Source: SM1-46 sp002451215
GTDB taxonomy: Bacteria; Pseudomonadota; Gammaproteobacteria; Acidiferrobacterales; Sulfurifustaceae
Length of the DNA stretch: 64,000 nt
Direction: 5' to 3'
NCBI GenBank assembly: GCA_002451215.1
Contig: DKBM01000064.1
Location: 1-64,000, forward strand
The notes under the pieces were generated by a model that did no database searches, had not been told where the DNA came from, and was given only the letters and a program-made list of their open reading frames with translations. Positions 34,782 to 42,957 of the stretch are shown piece by piece; positions within the stretch are counted from its first letter, which is position 1, and every line of letters starts with the position of its first letter. The position numbers were made by a program, and so were the translations under genes.

Positions 34782-35507
34782 GTGCACCCCCCACTGATCG
34801 TCGAAATCGAAGGCCTTTGCAAGACCTATCCGGGCGCCGAACGGCGCGCGGTCGATGAGGTCGATCTGCGCATCGCGCGCGGGCGAATTTTTGGACTGCT
34901 TGGCCCGAANNATGCGCCGGCGCATCGGCCTGGTGCCGCAGGATCTGGCGCTGCACCCGAGTCTCACCGCCCGCGAGAATCTTGAGTACTTTGGTGGAGT
35001 GCAGGGGCTGGGCGGTGGAGCGCTTGCAAAGCGCGTCGCCGAGTGTCTCGCGATTGCCGGACTTGAGGGTCTCGCCAACCGACGGGTGGAGACCTACTCG
35101 GGCGGCCTCAAGCGCCGGCTGAATCTGGTGATCGCGCTGATTCACGAGCCCGACCTGCTGGTGCTGGATGAACCGACCGTCGGCATCGACCCGCAGTCGC
35201 GCCGTTTCATTCACGAGCAGTTGCGGCGCCTGAACGCCGCTGGCATGACCATCATCTACACCAGCCACTACATGGAAGAGGTTGAACACCTTTGTGATGA
35301 GCTTGCGATCATCGATCATGGCCGCATCATCGCGCAAGGCACAGTGACCGAGGTTCTCAACCGTCTGGCAAGCAGCCTGATCCAGCTGCGGCTTGCTGGC
35401 GGCCTGTCGGCGGCGCTAGAGAGTGAATTGCGGGCGCTGCCAGGTGTCACGGACNNGAGCAGGTCTACATCGCGCTGACCGGTGCCACGCTGAGGGATGG
35501 AAGCTGA
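34782..35507 (+). CDS. ABC-2 type transporter ATPase of the cluster (two assembly gaps)
   Basis: The ATPase starts at GTG 34782 (IVEIEGLCKTYPGAERRAVDEVDL). The first gap (34910) falls just after GLLGP and removes Walker A (normally NGAGKTT) and the following sheet. After it MRRRIGLVPQDLALHPSLTARENLEYF resumes, then the signature YSGGLKRRLNLVIAL, Walker B LLVLDEPTVGIDPQS and switch His TSHYMEE. The second gap (35455) lies after LPGVTD, and the last piece EQVYIALTGATLRDGS ends at 35507. The protein is a drug/pigment-type exporter ATPase and pairs with the permease that follows. The gene is probably intact in the organism. Confidence 0.88.
34910..34911. other. Assembly gap at the Walker A site of the ABC ATPase
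   Basis: The placeholder directly follows the residues that precede the P-loop, and the chain continues about 35 residues further on in family terms. About 100 bases are probably missing. Confidence 0.85.
35455..35456. other. Assembly gap near the end of the ABC ATPase
   Basis: Before the gap the chain ends in ALPGVTD and after it resumes as EQVYIALTGATLRD in another frame, as in the C-termini of DrrA-like ATPases. About 50-100 bases may be missing. Confidence 0.8.
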
Positions 35508-35508
35508 G

Positions 35509-36798
35509 ATGCGTCCGGCACTGATAGCGCTGGTCACTTCGGTCCGCAAGGAGACGCGAATCATCCTGCGGGACCGTGAGGCGTTTCTGTTGTTGTTCCT
35601 CATGCCGTTTGTGTTTGTGCTGGTCATGTCGCTCGCCTTGCAGGGGTCGTTTCGCGAACACTCTTATGGCGCGCGGGCGAAGTTGTTGGTGATCAATCAC
35701 GATGATGGTGCCATCGGAGAGAAGCTGGCCGAGCAGTTTCGCAGTGCCCGGCATTTCACCACGGAGGTTCGAACCGAGCAGGTAGCACGAGAGGAGCTTG
35801 AAGCCGAGGTCCGTTTGGGCCATTACAAGTTCGCGATCATCATTCCGCCCAAGACAACGGAACAAGCGGTAAAGCGCGTCGCTCAGCAGCTGGACGCCAC
35901 CGTCGCCCAGGTAACACAACAGCCGATTGCAATTGACCTGCTAGCCGACCCGGCTGTGCAGGCAGATCAGCGAGCGCTCATGATGACGACCCTCAATCGC
36001 GCATTGCAGGAGGTCGAAACCGGCATCCTGCTTAAGCAGGTGGGCGAGGCAGGCAAGCGTCTGGTGCGCGCCCGTCAGCTCTTCCCGGAGATTCCGGCGG
36101 TACGGGCGCCGGACGCGTTGCATACCTTTGCCGAAGTGAAGGATCCGCCACACGATGCGACGACGGGATTGCGGCCGCCCACGTCCGTGCAGCAGGGTGC
36201 GCCATCATGGATTGTGCTTGGAATGTTCCTGCTCGTGATCCCACTGTCTGTGACGTTCATTCGCGAGCGTCAGCTTGGTACGCTGCAGCGACTGCATTCC
36301 CTCGGCGTATCGCCTTGGGTTGTCATGGTCGGAAAGATCATTCCCTATCTGGTGGTTAACCAGATTCAATTCGGCCTCATCCTGCTGGAGGGCATGTACG
36401 TCCTGCCGTGGCTCGGCGGTGATGCGCTGACGCTCGGGCACACCCCCGGAGCGCTGATCGTCGTATCGCTCGCGACCAGCGCCACGGCGATCGGCTTCGC
36501 GTTCCTGATTGCGGTGATGGCCCGCACCACGGAGCAGGCGCACGTGTTTGCCCCGGCCTCGATCCTGATTCTCGCTGCCATCGGAGGTGTGATGGTGCCG
36601 AAATTCGTGATGCCGGTGATCATGCAGCAGATCGCGGCGGTCTCGCCTCTGTCGTGGGCGCTCGAGGCGTTGCTCGACGTTCTGGTACGTGCGGGAGGGC
36701 TGCGTGAGGCGGCGCCGGAGATCGGCGGGCTCTTGCTATTTGCCGGTTGCTGTTTCGCGGTTGTCATTGTGCGGTTTCGTCGCTATTTTCGCGCCTGA
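35509..36798 (+). CDS. ABC-2 type transporter permease of the cluster
   Basis: A 429-residue inner membrane permease with one N-terminal TM (AFLLLFLMPFVFVLVMSLAL), a periplasmic domain of about 180 residues, and five or six C-terminal TMs (WIVLGMFLLVIPLSVTFIRERQLGTLQRLHSLGVSPW, then YVLPWLG, ALIVVSLATSATAIGFAFLIAVMA, ASILILAAIGGVM, LLLFAGCCFAVVIV). This is the ABC-2 exporter (YhhJ-like) layout. I chose ATG 35509 because GGAAG lies five bases upstream; an ATG at 35497 has poorer spacing. It and the ATPase would export a pigment or a precursor. An ACP gene follows after 17 bases. Confidence 0.9.
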   Translation: MRPALIALVTSVRKETRIILRDREAFLLLFLMPFVFVLVMSLALQGSFREHSYGARAKLLVINHDDGAIGEKLAEQFRSARHFTTEVRTEQVAREELEAEVRLGHYKFAIIIPPKTTEQAVKRVAQQLDATVAQVTQQPIAIDLLADPAVQADQRALMMTTLNRALQEVETGILLKQVGEAGKRLVRARQLFPEIPAVRAPDALHTFAEVKDPPHDATTGLRPPTSVQQGAPSWIVLGMFLLVIPLSVTFIRERQLGTLQRLHSLGVSPWVVMVGKIIPYLVVNQIQFGLILLEGMYVLPWLGGDALTLGHTPGALIVVSLATSATAIGFAFLIAVMARTTEQAHVFAPASILILAAIGGVMVPKFVMPVIMQQIAAVSPLSWALEALLDVLVRAGGLREAAPEIGGLLLFAGCCFAVVIVRFRRYFRA

Positions 36799-36815
36799 GC
36801 CCGTTGGAGCGAGTC

Positions 36816-37079
36816 ATGCCTGGTTCCCAGAACGACGCACTCAAGCTTGAACTCAAGCGTCTGATCGTCAGCACCTGCAACAAGGACATCAATCCGGAAT
36901 TCATCGCCGATGAGGCCCCGCTCATCGGAATCCATTCCGTGCTGGGACTCGACTCGCTCGACGTGTTGCAGGTGAATACCGCGCTGCTTCAGCGATTCGG
37001 TGTTCGCATCGAGGATGGCAAGCACGCGCGGCGCGTAATGAAGTCGGTCAATACGCTCGCCGATTTTGTTGAGCCCTGA
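36816..37079 (+). CDS. Acyl carrier protein (second of two in the cluster)
   Basis: An 87-residue ACP with the phosphopantetheine serine in LGLDSLDVLQVN. It differs from the first ACP in its longer first loop (NKDINPEFIADEAPLIG). It lies directly before the second ketosynthase set and probably serves it. ATG 36816 follows a GGAG-type ribosome-binding site. Confidence 0.93.
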   Translation: MPGSQNDALKLELKRLIVSTCNKDINPEFIADEAPLIGIHSVLGLDSLDVLQVNTALLQRFGVRIEDGKHARRVMKSVNTLADFVEP

Positions 37080-37092
37080 GCGTCGGCCGCCA

Positions 37093-38235
37093 ATGGCCAG
37101 CGTCGCGATTCGCGGTTACGGGATCGTCTCTGCGTACGGGGAAGGGGTTGCTGCGTTGCGTGCAGGGCTCGCGGCCGGCGCCCCGGCCCTCGCGCCGTTG
37201 CCGGCGCTGGCGCCGCCGTCCGATCGGCAAGCCCTGGTCAGCGCGGTGGATCACGCGCGTTTTCCGCTGCACCCAGACGGAACCGGCGCGATGGCACGGC
37301 TCGCCATTGAAGAAGCGCTCGCCATGGCGGGTATCGGCGCCGAAGAACTGCGCGACTGTGCGCTGGTGGTGGGCGGTTCGGCGATGCTCGCGCATGCCGA
37401 GCAGGCGTCGCGGAAGCTGTACCGCACCGAGCCGGGTCGGCGCCCGCGGTTGGAGCAGCCTGGGACGCTGACGCACGAGCTGGCAAAGCAGTTCGATTTG
37501 CGTGGTCCAACACTAACGCTGTCGACCGCATGCGCATCGAGCGCCAACGCGATTCTGGTGGCGCGCGATCTTGTCGCGCGTAGGCGCGCAGCGCGGGCGC
37601 TGGTGGTCGGAATCGAGCGCCTGTGCGCGACCACCCTGAGCGGATTCTCGTCGCTCATGCTGCTAGACCCGAATGGTTGCCGTCCATTTGATGTCAATCG
37701 GCGCGGACTGCACTTTGGTGAGGGCGTGGGTGCGCTGTTGCTCGAAAGGGACCATGCTGGTGAACCGCGCTTGGCGCGTCTGGCGGGCGGGGCGAGTCTC
37801 TGCGACGTGCACCATCCCACGCGCGCGGATCCCGACGGCAGCGGGATGGCCCGCTGCATGCGTCAGGCGTTACATGATGCGGTCGTTCCGGCCGAAGCGA
37901 TCCTTGCTGTTAAGGCGCACGGAACGGGCAGCAGCGACAGCGATGCGGCGGAGGCGGCAGCAATGCGCGGTGTGTTTGCGACCATGCCGCCGTTTACCGC
38001 ACTTAAGGGCTACTTCGGACACACGCTGGCCGCTTGCGGCGCGACAGAGACGATTGCATTCCTTGCTTCGCTCAAGGAGGGATCCATCCCGCCGACCGCC
38101 GGTTTTGAGACGGTCGATCCGGAGATTGGTCTTTCGCCCCTCCGACAGCCGCTGCTGGTGCAGGCCGGCAACTATCTGCTCAATTACTTCGGTTTCGGTG
38201 GCAACTGCGCGTCATTGGTGATTGCGCATGGCTGA
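37093..38235 (+). CDS. Beta-ketoacyl-ACP synthase (KS of set 2)
   Basis: A 380-residue condensing enzyme with the complete triad: Cys in STACASSANA, His in KAHGTGSSD and His in FGHTLAACGATET, and the end motif LNYFGFGGNCASLVI. It begins at ATG 37093, 14 bases after the ACP stop. It overlaps the start of the chain-length-factor gene by eight bases, so it is very likely one half of a KS/CLF heterodimer. The middle of the protein has the KS-type SGFSSLMLLDPNGCRPFD stretch. Confidence 0.93.
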   Translation: MASVAIRGYGIVSAYGEGVAALRAGLAAGAPALAPLPALAPPSDRQALVSAVDHARFPLHPDGTGAMARLAIEEALAMAGIGAEELRDCALVVGGSAMLAHAEQASRKLYRTEPGRRPRLEQPGTLTHELAKQFDLRGPTLTLSTACASSANAILVARDLVARRRAARALVVGIERLCATTLSGFSSLMLLDPNGCRPFDVNRRGLHFGEGVGALLLERDHAGEPRLARLAGGASLCDVHHPTRADPDGSGMARCMRQALHDAVVPAEAILAVKAHGTGSSDSDAAEAAAMRGVFATMPPFTALKGYFGHTLAACGATETIAFLASLKEGSIPPTAGFETVDPEIGLSPLRQPLLVQAGNYLLNYFGFGGNCASLVIAHG

Positions 38236-39175
38236 AGCACCAATCTACATTCACGCCGCGGTGGCGCTCGGACCCGGCGCTGTGCCCGCAGGGGCGCAGC
38301 GCCCGGTGCTGGTCCATGACCTAGAAACTGACTTGCGACCACTTGTGCGGCAGGTCCTTGGCCAGGCGTTGCGGCAAGGATCGCACTTTGTTGAGCTGGC
38401 AGCGGTCGGTGCAAAGTTGTGCCTCGGACAGGTTGCCAAGCCAGCGCCCGCTGACACGGCGTTGTACTTTGGCACCGGCCTGGGCCAGGTCCGCAAGACG
38501 GAGAGCCTGCTTGATCAGGTACTCCCTCCCGGAAGTGGCTTCGCGGCACCGTTTGATTTCATCAATGCATCGCCCAACATGGCCGCCTTCCACGCCGCTG
38601 CCGCGGTTGGCCTGAGCGCGCGCAATCTCACGGTGGCGCAGGATGAGCTTTCCTTTGAGCGCGCGCTCGATCTGGCGATCTCGGACCTGCGTCGCGGCGT
38701 GACGCCAGCGGCACTGGTTGGCGGCGCCGATGAGAATTTCTTCCCGCGTGCCGATTACCTCCGCCGGCTGGCGTTGCACGACGACGAAATCATGGGGGAG
38801 GGCAGTGGCTGGCTCTTCCTTGACCGCGACGCCAACCGCGCGCGCGGCGAGTTGTTATGTGTCGAGCGATACGGTGCTGGAGAGAATTGGCTCGACGCGG
38901 TGGGACGCCGCATTGCGGCATGGGGTGAAGCGGCGATTCGACTGGTGCCGGGTTTTCGGCTGAGTGTTGCCGAAATCGCCGCATTGCGCGAGGTCCTGCC
39001 TGAACTTCTCGTTGTACCCTATCTGCCTTACTGCGGGGTGTATCCGACGGCGGCAGCCTTCGGTATTGCCATGTGCCTGGAATCAGCAAGCGTGCAGTCC
39101 GGACTCTACGTGCATCTCAATCGCAACGCCCAGGACGAGGCGATGCTGGTGGCGCTGCGGGTGCTGAAGGCCTAG
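38228..39175 (+). CDS. Chain-length-factor-like ketosynthase homologue without catalytic Cys
   Basis: A 315-residue KS-fold protein whose active-site Cys region reads LTVAQDELSFERAL, so no nucleophilic Cys is present. Retained fold motifs include FGTGLGQVRKTES, NMAAFHAAAA, GGADENF and GEGSGWLFLD. The shape fits a CLF partner that sets chain length with the KS at 37093. It starts at ATG 38228 inside the KS coding end (8-base overlap). Its stop overlaps that of the BtrH-like gene in CTAG (39172-39175). Confidence 0.85.
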   Translation: MAEAPIYIHAAVALGPGAVPAGAQRPVLVHDLETDLRPLVRQVLGQALRQGSHFVELAAVGAKLCLGQVAKPAPADTALYFGTGLGQVRKTESLLDQVLPPGSGFAAPFDFINASPNMAAFHAAAAVGLSARNLTVAQDELSFERALDLAISDLRRGVTPAALVGGADENFFPRADYLRRLALHDDEIMGEGSGWLFLDRDANRARGELLCVERYGAGENWLDAVGRRIAAWGEAAIRLVPGFRLSVAEIAALREVLPELLVVPYLPYCGVYPTAAAFGIAMCLESASVQSGLYVHLNRNAQDEAMLVALRVLKA

Positions 39176-40173
39176 ACCATCGAGCGTAGCGCTGTGAAGA
39201 GGTGTTGCTCGCGTGCCGCGCAGTCGTTCATGATTTCGGCGAGTTTGCCGTATGCCGTCTCGATATTCTCTCTCCCCCTGCAAACCTGTGCGCCCAGAAC
39301 CGCGAACTCGCGCCAACGATCTCCGATGGCGGTGAGTTGTCCGGACAGGTCCTGAAGTGAATCCTTGCCGAGGATGCCGGCGGCTTCCTGCAGGAACGCC
39401 GCGTACAGGAAGCGAAAACCCGCACCGCCCGTGCCAATCTCTTCCTGCATGCGGATGATGTTGGCGAGGTTGGCGCGCGCGTGTTTCTCGCCGATGCGCG
39501 AGGGCCACTTGGCCATACGCCGGGCAAGGTAGCGGATGCCGCGCACTCCGAGCAGCGGAATCGGCACATCGAGCATGCGCCGACAGGTATCGCGCACCGC
39601 CATGCGCACCGGTTGTTCCAGATCTGGCAGGCGCGGCAGCGCGTCGGGATAGTAGATGAGCCCTTTGGGCGGAAAGGGGCCACCACGGGCGAAGCGCGCC
39701 CGCGCAAGATCGTCGGCCGAGCAAGTGACGACCGTCTCGAATACCGGATCGCTCAGCAGGTAGTGATCGTCGCGCCGGCCGTAGCAGACGAAATTGTGAC
39801 CGTTGTATTGAAAGCGCATGTCGGCCGGGAAATACGACAGCCAGTAGATGTTTCCCTGAAGTCCGACCGGAATGCCGGCATCGAGCAGCTCGTCGAGCCG
39901 TCGCACTCCGTCAGCAGTTTTGCGAAAGCGCTCATAGCGCATCGGCACGCCGAGTCGCTTGGCGAGATTCTTCAGAATAATGCGTGGCGCGTCGCGGTAG
40001 GCAGTGAGCGGCAGGCCGCCGACCTTAAGGAACGGAATGTGAATGAAGAACAGGCCGCCGCCAATGCCAAAGACCATCGGCTCGCTGAGATCCCAGCCGC
40101 GCGTGCGCAGCAGCGTGGCCATCGTGCCGCTTTCACAGTGGGCGGCATGACGATGCGGGAAATCCTCGATCAC
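39172..40173 (-). CDS. BtrH-like acyltransferase (BtrH_N plus DUF4872)
   Basis: A 333-residue protein that resembles the butirosin-pathway acyltransferase BtrH. The N-terminal domain has the signature HRHAAHCESGTMATLLR with a candidate catalytic Cys in HCESG, the later GHNFVCYGRRDDHYLLSDP block holding a His, and the DUF4872-like C-terminal helices (FPPKGLIYYPDALPRLP, FRFLYAAFLQEAAGIL). BtrH moves an acyl group from an ACP to an amine. Here it lies between ketosynthase set 2 and the resorcinol genes, in the minus-strand DAR block, so it could join the polyene acyl-ACP to a nucleophile such as the resorcinol hydroxyl. Not yet shown. Confidence 0.8.
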   Translation of the reverse strand: MIEDFPHRHAAHCESGTMATLLRTRGWDLSEPMVFGIGGGLFFIHIPFLKVGGLPLTAYRDAPRIILKNLAKRLGVPMRYERFRKTADGVRRLDELLDAGIPVGLQGNIYWLSYFPADMRFQYNGHNFVCYGRRDDHYLLSDPVFETVVTCSADDLARARFARGGPFPPKGLIYYPDALPRLPDLEQPVRMAVRDTCRRMLDVPIPLLGVRGIRYLARRMAKWPSRIGEKHARANLANIIRMQEEIGTGGAGFRFLYAAFLQEAAGILGKDSLQDLSGQLTAIGDRWREFAVLGAQVCRGRENIETAYGKLAEIMNDCAAREQHLFTALRSMV

Positions 40174-40574
40174 AGGGCTGTACCGGGAACCTGCTTCAGT
40201 TCCTCGGGAGTCATGCGCAGGGCGTCGGCGTAGCGCGCCAGTATGGCGGCACGCAGACCGGCGAAGACGTCAGGTCGCAGATGCCGGCGCACCCGCCACT
40301 TCCAGATGCCGGCGTTGGCCGCAAGCATCGCCGGCGTCATGTGGCAGCGCAGCATGTGAAATTCGAGTGCGCTCGCCTCGCCGCGCAGCACGCGCTGGCG
40401 CGCGGACTCGATGGTCGCGCGAATCTCGTCCACCGCGACTGCATTGACTATCTTCTCGACCTCCCAGCCAGTGCTTGGTACTACGGTGTAGCGACCATCC
40501 TCCCCGAGCGCGTAGCAGGCGCGCTGATGGCCGTCGAGCATCGAGATTTCCTGGGGGACTTCCTTGGCCTTCAT
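40170..40574 (-). CDS. Small HTH-like protein in the resorcinol block
   Basis: A 134-residue protein that I recognise only by shape. The C-terminal half (MTPAMLAANAGIWKWRVRRHLRPDVFAGLRAAILARYADALRMTPEELKQVP) has the pattern of a Cro/XRE helix-turn-helix, where 'RYADALRMTPEEL' is the classical last helix. The N-terminus (ISMLDGHQRACYALGEDGRYTVVPSTGWEVEKIVN) is a different small domain. Start and stop overlap the neighbours (ATGA with the BtrH-like gene; 12 bases from the darB stop). It may be a cluster regulator, or a small partner of the acyltransferase. Confidence 0.65.
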   Translation of the reverse strand: MKAKEVPQEISMLDGHQRACYALGEDGRYTVVPSTGWEVEKIVNAVAVDEIRATIESARQRVLRGEASALEFHMLRCHMTPAMLAANAGIWKWRVRRHLRPDVFAGLRAAILARYADALRMTPEELKQVPGTAL

Positions 40575-40586
40575 TTGATCGACAGC

Positions 40587-41741
40587 CTACACGACGGTGA
40601 GATGCATGTAGTACACCGTAAAGCGCGCGCTCTCGGGGATCAGGCACAGCAACCGATCTCCGCGTTTCAGCCGCTCCGAATAGAACAGCTCCTCAAGCAT
40701 GAGGTAAATGGCTGCCGAGCCAACATTGCCACGACTCGGAAGATTGCTGAACCAGCGATCGACCGGGATATCGAAGCCATGCGCCTGCATGGCCTCATGG
40801 AGGCGCGGACGGAAGTACTCTGAAGAATAGTGCGGCACGAACCAGCTGACGTCCTCGGGGCGGAGTTGGTGCCGCGCGGCGATCGGGAGCAACGCATCGC
40901 GCACCGCCACCGGCAGAATGTGTTCGTTCAGAAGACGCACGTCCTGCTTGACCGCGAAGTAGCCCTCGCGCATGGCGTCTTCCAGGCTGTCGAGCTCGCG
41001 CCAGCCCTGCAGGCTGCCATCGGCGCGTTTCTCGGCGCCGCTGTACATGCAAGCCGGCATGGTGCCAGCAAAGGACAATCCGTCGATCCAGTCGATGCGA
41101 AGTGACGGCTGGTCCGGGTTGGGGGTCGTACGGAGAAGCGCGGCGCCAGCGCCGTCGGACAGCATCCAGCGCAGGAAATCTTTCTCAAATGCCAGTTCCG
41201 GATGCGACTCGAGCTCGGCGATCCGTGCATCGGTCTCGGGCTCAAAATGCGTCGCGCGCATGAACGTCGAGGCAATCTCGGAACCGGTGGCAACCGCCAT
41301 GCGTGTCAGACCGGTTGCGACGTTCAGCCACGAGTACTTGAGCGCAGCCGTGCCCGAGGCACATACCCCGGCGAAGGAGACGGCTTCGCAGGGCGGGGAA
41401 TGCAGCTCGCCGTGCACCATGTTGGCATGCGCCGGTTTGAACTGATCCGGACTCGAGGTACCGCAGCACAGCAGATCGATGTCGGCCGGCGACATTCCGG
41501 CGCGCGCCATGAGCGCGCGGATGGCCTCAGCAGTGAGCTGCGCATTGTTGTGAGTGAGTCGTCCAGTCGCCGGATCAATCGCGTAGTAGCGGGTGTGGAT
41601 GCCGTTGTTGCGCAGTGTGATGCGCAGCGCGCGGGAGGGCCTGCCGTTGACCATGCCGAGCACACGCTCGACATCGGCATTGCCGACCGGCGCGTTGGGC
41701 AGAAAACCGGCGAGATCGGTGATGTAGACTTGTGTCGTCAT
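40587..41741 (-). CDS. darB: KAS III-type ketosynthase of dialkylresorcinol synthesis (DarB-like)
   Basis: A 384-residue FabH-like thiolase. Active-site residues are visible: Cys in FAGVCASGTAALK, His in WFVPHYSSEYF, and Asn in SNLPSRGNVGSAAIY. DarB-type enzymes condense two beta-keto acyl intermediates to begin dialkylresorcinol formation. The partner DarA lies upstream on the same strand (62 bases). KAS III chemistry and the DarA neighbour make the assignment firm enough for a gene symbol. Confidence 0.88.
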   Translation of the reverse strand: MTTQVYITDLAGFLPNAPVGNADVERVLGMVNGRPSRALRITLRNNGIHTRYYAIDPATGRLTHNNAQLTAEAIRALMARAGMSPADIDLLCCGTSSPDQFKPAHANMVHGELHSPPCEAVSFAGVCASGTAALKYSWLNVATGLTRMAVATGSEIASTFMRATHFEPETDARIAELESHPELAFEKDFLRWMLSDGAGAALLRTTPNPDQPSLRIDWIDGLSFAGTMPACMYSGAEKRADGSLQGWRELDSLEDAMREGYFAVKQDVRLLNEHILPVAVRDALLPIAARHQLRPEDVSWFVPHYSSEYFRPRLHEAMQAHGFDIPVDRWFSNLPSRGNVGSAAIYLMLEELFYSERLKRGDRLLCLIPESARFTVYYMHLTVV

Positions 41742-41803
41742 TGGGGAGACTACGGCCGCCTCATCGGGCGATGGGAGGCTCTGTTAATGGTTGAGTCTGG
41801 GTA

Positions 41804-42754
41804 TCAGCCCTGCATGTACTTCGCAATGCGCTCGATGCCCGAGCCGGAAGGTGCTTCGAGCCGCGTCACCTCACGTTTAATGCGCGTGCGCATCAGCGGT
41901 CGCAGCATTTTACGCGCCAGCACGCCCAGCGGGACTATGGTGAGAATCAGCGTCACGAGAAACAGAATATAGACGATCAGTACTGCCCGTCGCGCGGCGT
42001 TGCCCGGCTGCCCCAGTCCTCGCAGCAACCGCCCCCATATCAGGAAACTGCGCTTTCCCAGTCGCTCGCTGGCGATATAGGCGGGATTGACCTGCACCGC
42101 CGCGAGTCCGGAGAGAAGCGGCTCCGTGGCGCCGGATTCTATCAGATCGCGCGCGTCACGCAGCGCTCGGCCAAAGCGTGCACTGGCAGCAATCGCCTGC
42201 TCGCTCACACCAGCCGGCGGAAACACACGCCAAAAACCTTGCTTTCTTCCCGTCAACAGCCAGCGCGGCGTCGTGACGAAGGTGGCCCAGGTGGGTCCCT
42301 GGTCGATGAGCACCACGTTGTCGATCAGTCGCGCGCCACGCGCCACGAGCAATTCTTTTACCGTCTCTTGCGCAGACAGCCACATGTTGCGGCAGGCAAT
42401 GAGTGTAATCACGGGTTTACCGGCGAGCACGCGCGCGGCGGGTGACTTCAGGAAGGCAGTGACCGGCAACGCCGGCGACAGAAACCAGACCGTGTAGGCC
42501 AGAATCACCAGGTCATAGCGCGCATCCGGATCGAACGTCGTCGGGCGCAGCGCCGGTGCGTCGAGATGCACGGTTTCGGGGAAAGTGTCGAAGAAATCGA
42601 GGAAGCGCCACGGGAAGCGGTATGGCGTCTGCGGCGCGAGTCTTTCCCAGATAATCTCAAAACCCGGGTCGTCGGCAATAGGGGAAAGCATGGCGCGCGC
42701 CGCGCGGTCCAGCTGGCCCGTCTGCGAGTACGAGATAACTAGAATACGAGCCAT
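41804..42754 (-). CDS. darA: Dialkylresorcinol condensing enzyme (DarA-like)
   Basis: A 316-residue protein with an N-terminal flavodoxin-like domain (ILVISYSQTGQLDRAARAM), a middle region (LVILAYTVWFLSPALPVTAFLKS, LIACRNMWLSAQETV), and a hydrophobic C-terminal segment (AVLIVYILFLVTLILTIVPLGVLA) that probably anchors it to the inner membrane. It belongs to the DarA family that catalyses ring closure to a 2,5-dialkylcyclohexane-1,3-dione with DarB. Subsequent aromatisation would give the dialkylresorcinol. It begins the minus-strand DAR block. Confidence 0.88.
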   Translation of the reverse strand: MARILVISYSQTGQLDRAARAMLSPIADDPGFEIIWERLAPQTPYRFPWRFLDFFDTFPETVHLDAPALRPTTFDPDARYDLVILAYTVWFLSPALPVTAFLKSPAARVLAGKPVITLIACRNMWLSAQETVKELLVARGARLIDNVVLIDQGPTWATFVTTPRWLLTGRKQGFWRVFPPAGVSEQAIAASARFGRALRDARDLIESGATEPLLSGLAAVQVNPAYIASERLGKRSFLIWGRLLRGLGQPGNAARRAVLIVYILFLVTLILTIVPLGVLARKMLRPLMRTRIKREVTRLEAPSGSGIERIAKYMQG

Positions 42755-42877
42755 GTTCCTCGTGACGTGCGCCCAAGTGCGCGCTCATGCGAGCGTGCAT
42801 CATTCTGCCACATGCGCGTCCGCAGTGATTTCGAAATTCCCTGCATCCCGGTCGGGTACTTCAGCGGCTATGCGGGG

Positions 42878-42907
42878 TTTACGCGGGCTATGCTCCTTCA
42901 CGATAAT
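42878..42907 (+). promoter_or_regulatory. Possible promoter of the FabG/GT2 operon
   Basis: TTTACG (42878-42883) and GATAAT (42902-42907) are 18 bases apart. The expected start of transcription is near 42914, about 44 bases before the ATG at 42958. The -10 is a five-of-six match and the -35 four-of-six. Confidence 0.45.
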
Positions 42908-42957
42908 CCGTTCCCCGCCACCCTGCAGGCAAGTTGTTGGCTTACTGCCGTTCCGTC

